The notes beneath the pieces were generated by a model. The model was not told the origin of the DNA. It saw only the letters and a program-made list of their open reading frames with translations, and did not search any database. Below, piece after piece: positions 46,251 through 54,794 of a DNA stretch of 64,000 nucleotides. Each line of letters opens with the position of its first letter. The first letter of the stretch is position 1. This DNA comes from an uncultured Bacteroidales bacterium (lineage in GTDB: Bacteria > Bacteroidota > Bacteroidia > Bacteroidales > Muribaculaceae), in the NCBI GenBank assembly GCA_902800715.1, contig CADCFN010000015.1, forward strand, positions 1 to 64,000, written 5' to 3'. Position numbers and translations under genes: made by a program.

Positions 46251-47495
46251 ATGAAAAAGATTATCTTGACTTTAGCCCTTCTTATGGGCATCTCTGCAGT
46301 ACAGGCTCAGTCCCTGGAGCAGAACAAGTTCTTTGACAACTGGTCGGTAACCCTGAAGGGTGGTGCTATCATGCCGTTCCAGAATTATGCTTTCTGGCCC
46401 AGCGCTCGTGGTATCTTCGGTCTGGAGATCCGCAAGCAGCTCACTCCCGTCTTCGGTCTGGGTGCTGAGGGTGAAGCAACGATCAACACCTCCAGCTGGT
46501 GGAAAGAGCCCAACTACTGGGGACCCAAGAGCCCGAACATCATCGACCACACCATGGCCGGTCTGTTTGGTACCGTTAACCTGAGCAACCTCTTCGGTGG
46601 TTACAAGGGTATGCCCCGCGTATTCGAAATCGAAGGCGTTATTGGTGCTGGTTGGCTGCACTGCTTCCACCGCACTGAGTCTGCCGACGTTTATGGCAAT
46701 GACTACAACAGCTGGTACACCAAGGCAGGTGCTAACCTGAACTTCAACTTTGGTGCAAACCGCGCTTGGACCTTCAGCTTGAAGCCCAGCGTACTTTGGG
46801 ACATGAATGGTGACATCATGATTCCTTACCGCTTCAACAGCAACGCCCGCTTTGAGTGGGAGGGTGAGCCCCACAATGGCAAGAGCCAGATGAACGCTGA
46901 TCACGCTGCTGTACAGCTTGAGGCTGGTATCACCTACCACTTCAAGGGTAGCAACGGCGAGCGTTACATTACCTTCTGCCCCTACAAGTACAGCCAGAAC
47001 GACATTGACGCTCTGAATGGTCAGATCAACGGCCTGCGCAACCAGCTCAATGGTCTGCAGGGTGACCTCGACGCCGCTAACGCCCGCAACGCTCAGCTCC
47101 AGCGCGACCTGGATGCTTGCAAGAAGGCTAAGCAGCCCGAGCCCGCAAAGGCAGCTGATCCCAACGCTAAGTACATGAACGTTCTCGTGCACTTCAAGGT
47201 TAACAAGACCAACATCACCGCTGACCAGCAGGCTAATGTTGAGCGCGTGGCTATGTACCTGAAGAACAACCCCACTGCCACTGTTGACATCAAGGGTTAT
47301 GCTTCTCCCGAAGGTCCCCACGACAACAACATCCGTCTGGCCAATGGCCGTGCCGAGGCTGTTAAGAACATGCTCATCAACAAGTACAAGATTGATGCTA
47401 GCCGCATCACTGCTCAGGGCTGTGGTGAGACCGACATGTTCCAGGAACTCAGCTGGAACCGCGTTTCGATCTGCGAACTCATCGTTAAGAACTAA
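46251..47495 (+). CDS. OmpA-family outer-membrane protein
   Basis: A 414-residue porin-like protein: signal peptide MKKIILTLALLMGISAVQAQ, an N-terminal eight-strand-type barrel (about 25-245), a short coiled coil (INGLRNQLNGLQGDLDAANAR, then QLQRDLDACKKAK) and a C-terminal OmpA peptidoglycan-binding domain (VDIKGYASPEGPHDNNIRLANGRAEAVKNML). It anchors the outer membrane to the wall. Codon use is strongly biased, consistent with high expression, as is the perfect promoter. Confidence 0.93.
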   Translation: MKKIILTLALLMGISAVQAQSLEQNKFFDNWSVTLKGGAIMPFQNYAFWPSARGIFGLEIRKQLTPVFGLGAEGEATINTSSWWKEPNYWGPKSPNIIDHTMAGLFGTVNLSNLFGGYKGMPRVFEIEGVIGAGWLHCFHRTESADVYGNDYNSWYTKAGANLNFNFGANRAWTFSLKPSVLWDMNGDIMIPYRFNSNARFEWEGEPHNGKSQMNADHAAVQLEAGITYHFKGSNGERYITFCPYKYSQNDIDALNGQINGLRNQLNGLQGDLDAANARNAQLQRDLDACKKAKQPEPAKAADPNAKYMNVLVHFKVNKTNITADQQANVERVAMYLKNNPTATVDIKGYASPEGPHDNNIRLANGRAEAVKNMLINKYKIDASRITAQGCGETDMFQELSWNRVSICELIVKN

Positions 47496-47532
47496 TTCGC
47501 GATTGAACTAAACGGTTTACTAACCTAAAAAA

Positions 47533-47572
47533 ACTCCCTGTTGACATTTCGTCAGCAGGGAGTCTTTTTTTT
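47533..47572 (+). terminator. Strong terminator after the OmpA gene
   Basis: ACTCCCTGTTGAC (47533-47545) pairs with GTCAGCAGGGAGT (47551-47563), followed by eight Ts (47565-47572). The A-run on the other side may let it serve the convergent lipoprotein gene too. Confidence 0.88.
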
Positions 47573-47584
47573 ATGCTCTTGATA

Positions 47585-48205
47585 CTATTTGAGCTGTCTC
47601 ATGTGCTCCTGGTCGAGCTGTGAACCGTAGCGCTCGCGGATGATTCGTGCCACGGCGTCACCGCGGTTGATGCGCTCAACAGTGATGCGCTGCAACGAGT
47701 CGTTGAGCAGGCTGTCCTGCCGCACCATTAGCAGCTCGTCTTCGTGCCTGAGTGTCGAGTCGGCAGACATGCTCAGGTATTCCTGCCATGTGGCAACACG
47801 AGCATCGGTGATGGCGTTACGTTGCTTGATGTAACGTATGTAGGCTGCATTTTGCGGGCTGCCTGTAATGTTCCATGACCCGGAGTTGATGGTGATGCGG
47901 GTGTTGCCGCCCTCGAGCACGAAATAGAAAGGACTGGTCGAGTCGTTGTCCCAGCGGATGAGCGCGACCTTGGGACGGTCGGTTTGCCCGCTGAAGGTGA
48001 AGATGCCTTGCTCACCATGTGTAGTGCCGCATATATTCAATTGGCCATACTCTTCCTCAAGCACCAGCAGCGTGGCGCTGTCGTGGTGCAACTTGTTGTC
48101 AACGATGCACGTCACCTTGTAGTCGATGCGGCTGTTGCTCTTGTCGCAAGCCGTCAGGGCTGCGATTTGCAGCAAAATACCGATAGAAAGAATGATTTTT
48201 TTCAT
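47585..48205 (-). CDS. DUF4369-like lipoprotein
   Basis: A 206-residue lipoprotein (MKKIILSIGILLQIAALTACDKS; lipobox LTAC). The beta-rich region VTCIVDNKLHHDSATLLVLEE to YFVLEGGNTRITINSGSWNITGSPQN matches the DUF4369 N-terminal module seen in Bacteroidota thioredoxin-like lipoproteins. Here no thioredoxin domain follows, only a helical tail. The ATG at 48205 lies 5 nt from a -7 box, so the transcript is probably leaderless. Confidence 0.75.
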   Translation of the reverse strand: MKKIILSIGILLQIAALTACDKSNSRIDYKVTCIVDNKLHHDSATLLVLEEEYGQLNICGTTHGEQGIFTFSGQTDRPKVALIRWDNDSTSPFYFVLEGGNTRITINSGSWNITGSPQNAAYIRYIKQRNAITDARVATWQEYLSMSADSTLRHEDELLMVRQDSLLNDSLQRITVERINRGDAVARIIRERYGSQLDQEHMRQLK

Positions 48206-48210
48206 GGTCG

Positions 48211-48240
48211 CAAAATTACGAAATCTTTTGTAAATCCAAT
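48211..48240 (-). promoter_or_regulatory. Promoter of the DUF4369-like gene, near-leaderless
   Basis: -7 TAATTTTG (48211-48218) with an imperfect -33 ATTG (48237-48240) 18 nt upstream, minus strand. Five nt separate the box from the ATG. It overlaps the divergent peptidase promoter. Confidence 0.55.
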
Positions 48241-48257
48241 AGAAAAGCATACCTTTG
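48227..48257 (+). promoter_or_regulatory. Promoter of the S9 peptidase gene
   Basis: -33 TTTG (48227-48230), 19-nt spacer, -7 TACCTTTG (48250-48257). Leader about 30 nt. Confidence 0.78.
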
Positions 48258-48294
48258 CGTTTAAAATAGAGAACAACCCAATTTACCATTGACA

Positions 48295-50475
48295 ATGAAA
48301 ATGATGAAACGAAAAAGCTTGGCATTCTTGCTCTTGGCGCTCGCGACGTTGTCCGCAATGGCTCAGCAGCAGTTCACGCTCGAGGACTTGAACTTCGGCG
48401 GAAAGAATTACAGGAACATGATTCCGCAGAACCGCTCAATCACCTGGTGGGGCGACCAACTGGTAAGGCTATCGGCCGACACTTGTTGGACGGTCAATCC
48501 CGTCAACGGCAAGGAGAAGGTGCTGTTCACCCGTGACCGCATCAATAAGGGTGCAGGGCTCACTGCCGACTCGCTGGAGGTGAAAAGACTTTCAGCAGTC
48601 TCATTCCCTTATCCTGGCAAACCGTTGATGCTGGTGAGTAACAGGAATGAACGCATGCTGATTAACTTTAAGACGCGCAAGGTGGAATGGCGTCAATCGC
48701 TATGTGCTGATGCCCAAGAGAGTTCCTGGAACGACAAGAGCCGGGCTGTGGCGTTTGTCAATGATGATAACCTCTATGTCACTGATGGCACTGGCAACAC
48801 CCGCCAGGTGACCAGTGACGGTTCGCGTGACTTGGTTTATGGCCAGAGCGTACACCGCAACGAGTTCGGCATCGATGGCGGCTTGTTCTGGAATCCGCAG
48901 GGCACACGTCTGGCATTCTACCGCATGGACCAGAGCATGGTGACCGACTATCCGCTCATCAATGTCCCCGAACTTGACGATAGCGCCCATGTGATAGCCA
49001 CACCTGCTCCCGAGAAATATCCGATGGCGGGTCAGACGTCTCATCTGGTGTGGGTCGGCGTTTATGACCAGGCAACCGGCGACACCGTCTATCTCAAGGC
49101 TGGCGACCCCACCGACCGTTATTTCTCCAATATCTCTTGGAATCCCGCAGGTGACATTATATATATGATGGAAGGCAACCGTGACCAGAACGAGGTGGAA
49201 CTGGTGAGCTATGATGCCGTGTCGGGTAATCGCATTGCATCGCTCTATCGCGAGACGCATCCCAAATATGTCGAGCCGCAGCACCCCATCGTGTTCCTGC
49301 CTTGGGACGACAATCAGTTTATCCTGCGGAGCGAGAAAGACGGTTATGACCACCTCTATCTGTTTGATGCCACAGGCAAGCAGTTGAAGCAACTCACCAC
49401 AGGCCAATGGGTGGTGATGGATTTACTCGGTTTTGATACCGAACGCAAAGCCGTTATCATCAGCGCCAATGCCGATAGCCCTATCCAGCAGAACCTGTAC
49501 CGTGTTGATGTCGCAACGGGTGAGATGACCCGTATCGACGAGGGTGGGCGAGGCTGGCACAGCGGCAGCCTGAGCGGTAGCGGTGCTTGGCTCATCGACA
49601 GTTATCAGGAGCCTGATGTGCCCCGTAATATCGCTATTGTTGATACGCGCAATAACCGTCAATACCGTTATTTTACCGCCCCCGACCCTTGGGAAGGCTA
49701 CACCGTGCCCGAGTACCGCTGCGGTACCATCAAGGCTGCTGACAACAGTACCGACCTTTACTATCGTCTGGTGTTGCCCACCGATTTTGACCCCAACAAG
49801 AAGTACCCCACTGTGGTCTATGTCTATGGTGGCCCTCATGCCCACAATGTAGATGCACGCTGGCACTGGAGTAGCCGCAGTTGGGAAACCTATATGGCAC
49901 AGCGCGGCTATGTGCTGTTCATTCTTGATAACCGTGGCAGCGAGAACCGTGGACGCGACTTTGAACAGGCTACTTTCCGTCATCTGGGCCAGGTCGAGAT
50001 GCAGGACCAGATGCGTGGCGTTGACTTCCTGCGCACACTGAATTATGTGGATACAACCCGTTTGGGTGTCCATGGCTGGAGTTTCGGAGGCTTCATGACC
50101 ATCAGCCTGATGACCAACTATCCTGACGTCTTCAAGGTTGGCGTTGCCGGAGGTCCCGTTATCGACTGGAAATGGTATGAGGTGATGTACGGCGAACGCT
50201 ATATGGACACCCCGCAAACCAATCCCGACGGTTATGCCCAGACCAGTCTTATCAACAAGGCCGCTGACCTCAAGGGACGCCTGCAGATTATCATCGGCCT
50301 CAATGACCCCACCGTTGTGCCCCAGCATGCCTACAGTTTCTTCAAGGCTTGTATTGCCGCAGGCACCCAACCTGACTTCTTCGTCTATCCCGGCCAGGGC
50401 CACAATATGCGCGGTCATCAGAGCGTCCACCTGCATGAGCGCATTACCCGTTACTTTGATGACTACCTGAAATAA
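48295..50475 (+). CDS. Dipeptidyl peptidase IV-like S9 peptidase
   Basis: A 726-residue secreted exopeptidase (signal MKMMKRKSLAFLLLALATLSAMA). An N-terminal beta-propeller (DPPIV_N) is followed by an alpha/beta hydrolase domain with nucleophile GWSFGGF, Asp in GLNDPTVVP and His in GQGHNMRG. It removes N-terminal dipeptides, often X-Pro. The in-frame TTG six bases upstream is less likely than the ATG at 48295. The macro-like gene starts only 38 nt later. Confidence 0.93.
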   Translation: MKMMKRKSLAFLLLALATLSAMAQQQFTLEDLNFGGKNYRNMIPQNRSITWWGDQLVRLSADTCWTVNPVNGKEKVLFTRDRINKGAGLTADSLEVKRLSAVSFPYPGKPLMLVSNRNERMLINFKTRKVEWRQSLCADAQESSWNDKSRAVAFVNDDNLYVTDGTGNTRQVTSDGSRDLVYGQSVHRNEFGIDGGLFWNPQGTRLAFYRMDQSMVTDYPLINVPELDDSAHVIATPAPEKYPMAGQTSHLVWVGVYDQATGDTVYLKAGDPTDRYFSNISWNPAGDIIYMMEGNRDQNEVELVSYDAVSGNRIASLYRETHPKYVEPQHPIVFLPWDDNQFILRSEKDGYDHLYLFDATGKQLKQLTTGQWVVMDLLGFDTERKAVIISANADSPIQQNLYRVDVATGEMTRIDEGGRGWHSGSLSGSGAWLIDSYQEPDVPRNIAIVDTRNNRQYRYFTAPDPWEGYTVPEYRCGTIKAADNSTDLYYRLVLPTDFDPNKKYPTVVYVYGGPHAHNVDARWHWSSRSWETYMAQRGYVLFILDNRGSENRGRDFEQATFRHLGQVEMQDQMRGVDFLRTLNYVDTTRLGVHGWSFGGFMTISLMTNYPDVFKVGVAGGPVIDWKWYEVMYGERYMDTPQTNPDGYAQTSLINKAADLKGRLQIIIGLNDPTVVPQHAYSFFKACIAAGTQPDFFVYPGQGHNMRGHQSVHLHERITRYFDDYLK

Positions 50476-50513
50476 GAATTGATACTGCTGGACGGTTCTT
50501 TAATATAGATAAA

Positions 50514-50915
50514 ATGGTTATGTATAATCGAGAATTTACTCCTGAATGGATTACCCAACTGGAATCTAATGAGGTATTTGTGTTTGGCAGCAACTTGGCA
50601 GGATGTCATGCCGGTGGCGCTGCCCGTGTTGCCTGTCAGCGTTTTGGCGCCGTGTGGGGCCAGGGTGTGGGTTTGCAGGGACAGAGTTATGCCATCCCGA
50701 CGATGCAGGGTGGGGTAGAGACCATTGCCCCCTATGTGGACGAGTTTATCGAGTTTGCCAAGTCGCATTCTGACATGACTTTTCTGGTAACACCCATCGG
50801 GTGCGGCATTGCCGGCTTTACCCCCGGGGAGCTTGCACCGCTGTTCGTCCGTGCCGTGGATGTGGAGAATGTCTTGCTGCCCAAGTCCTTTGTGGACGTG
50901 CTGCAACAGGGATAG
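50514..50915 (+). CDS. Macrodomain-like protein (A1S_2505-type)
   Basis: A 133-residue protein. VFVFGSNLAG (21-30), HAGGAARVA, GQSYAIPT (56-63) and VTPIGCGIAGF (92-102) line up with the order of macrodomain motifs: the Asn-containing loop, the GG(V/A)A turn, and the PxxSxGxxGF-like loop that binds ADP-ribose. Similar small proteins occur in phages and bacteria without firm function. The ADP-ribose link is my inference from motif order and from the ADP-ribosylglycohydrolase gene 47 nt downstream. Confidence 0.65.
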   Translation: MVMYNREFTPEWITQLESNEVFVFGSNLAGCHAGGAARVACQRFGAVWGQGVGLQGQSYAIPTMQGGVETIAPYVDEFIEFAKSHSDMTFLVTPIGCGIAGFTPGELAPLFVRAVDVENVLLPKSFVDVLQQG

Positions 50916-50962
50916 AGTGATAATAATAGAATCAAGTAGTAAAAGAATAAAAGTTAAGACAC

Positions 50963-52036
50963 ATGAGCAATTTACAAGACAGAATCAGAGGCTCGCTGGT
51001 TGGCGGTGCCATCGGTGACGCATTGGGTTATCCCATCGAGTTTGATAGGTATGACGAAATACTTTTCCGCTATGGCGAGAAGGGTTTGGACTGTTATGAC
51101 GTCAATTCTTACTATTCAAAGTACAATGCCCCTGAAGACAATGTGGCGGTTGTGTCCGATGATACTCAGATGACACTGTTCACCGCTAACGGGCTCCTGA
51201 ATGCTCAGGCACTAAATGTCGAGCCGATACTGGCTATTCGCCAGGCCTATATTGAGTGGTATTTTACACAGATTGGTGTGCCGTCCGGGTATGAAGATAA
51301 TATGACGTGCTGGATCAACGATGTCAAGCGACTTCATGTCAGGCGTGCTCCCGGCAATACCTGCATGAGTGCCCTGGATGCCATTTACAAGGATATCCGT
51401 CCCAAAAACAACAGCAAGGGTTGTGGTGGCGTGATGCGTGTGGCACCGATACCCCTGTATGCTGCTGTCGGTGAAAGGATATCGATAGAAGACAGTGACC
51501 AACTGGCAGGTGAAGCCGCGAGACTTACCCACCTTCATCCGTTGGGCTATATGCCTGCGGCTCTGGTTTCCCACATCATCAGGCAGCTGCTGGCGTCAGA
51601 ACAACCGACCCGTATGCGCCTGAAGATGGCGGTAACTGATGGTCTCCAGGCACTTTACAAAATGTACCCTGATAGCCAGGCTGAATGGAAATCCCTCTTA
51701 AATCTGATGAATCAGGCGATGGAACTGGCTGCCAACAGCAAGAAAGATATCGATAACATCAACATCATCGGCGAAGGCTGGGTGGGTGACGAAGCCCTGG
51801 CGATTGCCGTGTATTGTGCCCTTCGCCATTTTGATGACTTCAGGAAGGCGTTGGCGGCAGCGGTCTCTCATGGCGGCGACAGTGACAGCACAGGAGCCGT
51901 TACAGGCAATATCCTTGGCGCTGCCATTGGCTATGAAGCCATCCCTGAGGATTTTAAGCGTGACCTGGAAATGCATGACCTGATTCTTCACATGGCCGAC
52001 GATTTATATCGTGGCGAAATCTCTAAGATGGAATAA
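50963..52036 (+). CDS. ADP-ribosylglycohydrolase family protein
   Basis: A 357-residue all-helical hydrolase. GSLVGGAIGDALGYPIEF (10-27), VVSDDTQMT (63-71) and the C-terminal HGGDSDSTGAVTGNILGA hold the two-metal site of the ARH/DraG family. Such enzymes remove ADP-ribose from proteins, nucleic acids or small molecules. It follows the macro-like gene at 47 nt. No ADP-ribosyltransferase gene is in the window, so the mark it removes is unknown. Confidence 0.9.
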   Translation: MSNLQDRIRGSLVGGAIGDALGYPIEFDRYDEILFRYGEKGLDCYDVNSYYSKYNAPEDNVAVVSDDTQMTLFTANGLLNAQALNVEPILAIRQAYIEWYFTQIGVPSGYEDNMTCWINDVKRLHVRRAPGNTCMSALDAIYKDIRPKNNSKGCGGVMRVAPIPLYAAVGERISIEDSDQLAGEAARLTHLHPLGYMPAALVSHIIRQLLASEQPTRMRLKMAVTDGLQALYKMYPDSQAEWKSLLNLMNQAMELAANSKKDIDNINIIGEGWVGDEALAIAVYCALRHFDDFRKALAAAVSHGGDSDSTGAVTGNILGAAIGYEAIPEDFKRDLEMHDLILHMADDLYRGEISKME

Positions 52037-52068
52037 ACGCCTTCGGGACTTCAGGGTAAGTACAGGAA

Positions 52069-52128
52069 ACCATTTCACGGTCCCCTATAGCCGTCTGAAA
52101 CCCTATCTCTCTGACCGCGCCAAATGGT
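52069..52128 (+). other. Hairpin in the gap between the ARH and caspase-like genes
   Basis: ACCATTT (52069-52075) and GGTC (52079-52082) pair with GACC (52113-52116) and AAATGGT (52122-52128). It lies in the 140-nt gap and could adjust expression within the operon. No promoter box is visible there. Confidence 0.45.
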
Positions 52129-52176
52129 GCATTGGACTATAGAAAAGCATTATTTCTTTAAAAAACGAAATTGATT

Positions 52177-52713
52177 ATGACGGTTATACACCCCAACGAC
52201 CCGACGACAAAATTCCTCTCGTTGCTGTACGAGACGCGTGACGATATCTCGGTGCTCATTACCGAAGCCAACACCAAGAGCGAAGTTCAACGTGCCATCC
52301 GTGGGGATGATACCATCATGATGCTTGGCCATGGCTCTGAGTTCGCTCTGTTCTCGAATCGACTCAGCATTGACCAGTTTGGGCGCCAGCTTGTGAACAG
52401 CGACTTTGTGCAGTTTTTGCGAGACAAGACCTGCATCGGCATCTGGTGTCATGCCAATAAGTTTGCAGAGCGGTATCACTTGCATGGCCTGTTCTCGGGG
52501 ATGATTATTTCAGAGGAGCACGAAGCCGTAGAATGCAAGATTGCAGCCACCAAGGAAGAAATTGAAGAGGAAATCATCAAATTTACCATTCGTTTGAAAG
52601 ACAGCATCGAGCGATACGGGCTGAAAGAGACGCCCCAGCGGATGAAGGAATTGGACGACGTGAAATCTGAGCTGACCACCTTCAATTACAATAATCTCTA
52701 CTACTTTGAGTAA
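52177..52713 (+). CDS. Putative caspase-like (clan CD) protein
   Basis: A 178-residue protein of no family I can name. MMLGHGSEFAL puts a His-Gly after a hydrophobic strand (His52), and TCIGIWCHANKF puts a Cys after the next strand (Cys91). That is the His/Cys dyad arrangement of clan CD peptidases. The C-terminal half is helical and charged (EEIEEEIIKFTIRLKDSIERYG). The ATG at 52177 is preferred over an in-frame TTG six bases upstream. Its stop is one base from the PP2C start, so the two are tightly coupled. Peptidase activity is an inference. Confidence 0.55.
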   Translation: MTVIHPNDPTTKFLSLLYETRDDISVLITEANTKSEVQRAIRGDDTIMMLGHGSEFALFSNRLSIDQFGRQLVNSDFVQFLRDKTCIGIWCHANKFAERYHLHGLFSGMIISEEHEAVECKIAATKEEIEEEIIKFTIRLKDSIERYGLKETPQRMKELDDVKSELTTFNYNNLYYFE

Positions 52714-52714
52714 A

Positions 52715-53368
52715 ATGAAGTACGTTCAGTTTTCAGAAATAGGCAAGCGTTCAAACAACGAGGATTGCTGCAGCGTCGTGGATATTCCAGGCAAGCGCAC
52801 TTTGTTTGTGGTCTGTGATGGCATGGGGGGACACTTCGGCGGTGAGATTGCCAGCCGAACGGTATGTGACGTGTTCTCCGCTTACTGGCAGAAACATGTT
52901 GAAGTTGATGACTCTCCCGAGAAGATTGAAGGTGCGACAGCAGCGGCGAGCGAGGCGATTGACAGGGAATCAGGCAGAAACCAGATGGGGACTACCCTCG
53001 TTATGGCCAGTGTGGAGGGCCGTAAGGCGCACATTGCCCATGCCGGAGACAGCCGCTGCTATATCATTGACATCAAGGGCTATGTGAAATACCGCACGAT
53101 TGACCATGAGGACCGAGGCTATATCACCAACTCGTTTTTCACTGGCATGTCACAGGATACACATCCTGAAGTCAAGGTAGTTGAACTGGAGCCCCTGGAC
53201 CGTATCCTGCTTTGTTCCGATGGCTTGTATAAAGCGATTGATGACGAGACGCTACTCCACACGCTCCATTGTGCCCGTGACGTGCGGCAGGTCATGGAGA
53301 AATACATCGCCATCTGCCATCAGACAGCCTCTGATAATTATTCTGCCATCATCATCGAGATGGAGTGA
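52715..53368 (+). CDS. PP2C-type Ser/Thr phosphatase
   Basis: A 217-residue soluble phosphatase. Metal-binding motifs: GKRSNNEDCC (Asp17), FVVCDGMGGHFGGE (Asp35), HAGDSRCYII, LLCSDGLYKAI and the C-terminal SDNYSAIIIE. It starts one base after the caspase-like gene. No protein kinase gene is adjacent; the only kinase-like gene in the window is the exported CotH protein. Role: removal of phosphate from Ser/Thr in an unknown signalling pathway shared with the three upstream genes. Confidence 0.9.
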   Translation: MKYVQFSEIGKRSNNEDCCSVVDIPGKRTLFVVCDGMGGHFGGEIASRTVCDVFSAYWQKHVEVDDSPEKIEGATAAASEAIDRESGRNQMGTTLVMASVEGRKAHIAHAGDSRCYIIDIKGYVKYRTIDHEDRGYITNSFFTGMSQDTHPEVKVVELEPLDRILLCSDGLYKAIDDETLLHTLHCARDVRQVMEKYIAICHQTASDNYSAIIIEME

Positions 53369-53463
53369 ATAAGAAACCCGCATTGAGCCGGTAATGCCCC
53401 CACGGGCTCAAGATACTGAATAGATTTAGATGCCCTACGCCCCATTTTTCCTGTATTTTTTCG

Positions 53464-53471
53464 TAAATTTG
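53464..53471 (+). promoter_or_regulatory. -7 box of cbiA, near-leaderless
   Basis: TAAATTTG ends 8 nt before the cbiA ATG. The upstream -33 is only T-rich. If used, the mRNA starts at or next to the start codon, leaving no room for a cobalamin riboswitch. Confidence 0.5.
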
Positions 53472-53479
53472 CAGATTGT

Positions 53480-54748
53480 ATGGGACGTGGATTTTTGATA
53501 GCGGCGCCTAACAGTGGCTCGGGCAAGACAACGATTGCCCGGGGACTGATGGCGTTGTTTAATCTCAAGGGTTATCGGGTCCAGCCGTTTAAGTGTGGAC
53601 CGGACTATATCGACACCAAATTTCATGCTGCAGTGTGTGGCAGAGCGAGCATCAACTTGGATACGTTCATGGCAACGCCCGAGCATGTGCGGGATTTGTA
53701 TGACCGTTATGGCAAGGATGCCGATGTGTGCGTTGTCGAGGGCATGATGGGTCTGTTTGACGGCTATGACCGCGACCGTGGCTCGTCGGCCGAGATTGCC
53801 CGTGTGCTGGACCTGCCTGTCGTGCTGGTGGTTGACGCCAAGTCGGCTGCCTATTCGATGGCTGCCCTCATTTCGGGTTTTCTCATTTTTCGCAAGGACG
53901 TACGCATATGCGGCGTGATTTTCAACCGTGTGGGCTCGGCACGGCATTTCGCCATGTTGCAGCAGGTGTGTGATGACCTGGGCGTGCAATGCTATGGCTA
54001 TTTGCCCAAGAAGGCTGAGCTTGAACAAGGTTCCCGTTACCTCGGACTGGACTTCAGCGAGAAACCCGAAAGCAAAATCCTGGTTGAACTGCTGGAAGAG
54101 CATGTGCAATGGCAACGGCTCATGGAATTGACGAGCAAGGCAAGGTCAATGGGCAAGCCCGTTTGCACGATGCCTTGCAGGGAGGGAAAACCCATCCAGC
54201 GAACTTTGATTGCCCGCAACGATGAGTCATTTTCCTTTATCTATCAGGAGAATATTGACCGATTGGAAAATGTGACATTCTTTGACCCTGAGCGTGATGT
54301 GCCTTGTCTTGACGATGTGGCGCTGCTCTATCTGCCAGGCGGTTACCCTGAGAAACATCTTGGCGCCTTGGAAAAAGCCGAGGAAACACGGCGTGCCATC
54401 AGGGAATATGCCGAGCGTGGCGGGCGCATCATCGCCGAATGCGGTGGCATGATGTACCTGTGTGAGAAGATTGTTACCGATGAGGGCGAATTTCCCATGT
54501 GTGGTGTGCTGCCTTATAGCATCACTGCCCGCAGGCAAGACCGAAAACTGTCGCTGGGTTATCGCCGTTTCACGCTTGACGGCAAGGAGTGTCGTGGGCA
54601 TGAGTTCCACTACACCCAATTCCTGGGCGAGGTGCCGAAATCGGCGGCTCAGGTCTATAACGCCAAGGGCGAGCCCGTGCCGACGCCTGTCATCCGCTAC
54701 AAGAATGTTATGGCAAGTTATACACACCTTTATTTAGTTAATAGTTAA
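53480..54748 (+). CDS. cbiA: Cobyrinic acid a,c-diamide synthase
   Basis: Glutamine-dependent amidation of cobyrinate. The P-loop APNSGSGKTTIA, KCGPDYID, EGMMGLFDG and the C-terminal glutaminase triad region (YLPGGYPEKH, AECGGMMYL with nucleophile Cys) are complete over 422 residues. It is the first gene of the plus-strand cobalamin cluster. Confidence 0.95.
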   Translation: MGRGFLIAAPNSGSGKTTIARGLMALFNLKGYRVQPFKCGPDYIDTKFHAAVCGRASINLDTFMATPEHVRDLYDRYGKDADVCVVEGMMGLFDGYDRDRGSSAEIARVLDLPVVLVVDAKSAAYSMAALISGFLIFRKDVRICGVIFNRVGSARHFAMLQQVCDDLGVQCYGYLPKKAELEQGSRYLGLDFSEKPESKILVELLEEHVQWQRLMELTSKARSMGKPVCTMPCREGKPIQRTLIARNDESFSFIYQENIDRLENVTFFDPERDVPCLDDVALLYLPGGYPEKHLGALEKAEETRRAIREYAERGGRIIAECGGMMYLCEKIVTDEGEFPMCGVLPYSITARRQDRKLSLGYRRFTLDGKECRGHEFHYTQFLGEVPKSAAQVYNAKGEPVPTPVIRYKNVMASYTHLYLVNS

Positions 54749-54788
54749 TAGAGAATAGTTAATAGTTGGCATCCGCCTTCTGACAACT
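54735..54788. repeat. TTAATAG heptads followed by the conserved 25-nt block
   Basis: TTAGTTAATAGTTAATAG-type heptads lead to a block at 54764-54788 (AGTTGGCATCCGCC to ACAACT) nearly identical to 35695-35720. It lies between cbiA and the adenosyltransferase gene. Confidence 0.8.
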
Positions 54789-54794
54789 GATACA

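Noticed and set aside
49423-50436. 337-codon minus-strand frame opposite the S9 peptidase
   Set aside because: Shadow of the catalytic domain; no promoter or family match.
53369-53479. Cobalamin riboswitch before cbiA
   Set aside because: The gap is short, no B12-box-like motif was found, and the -7 box lies 8 nt from the start codon.
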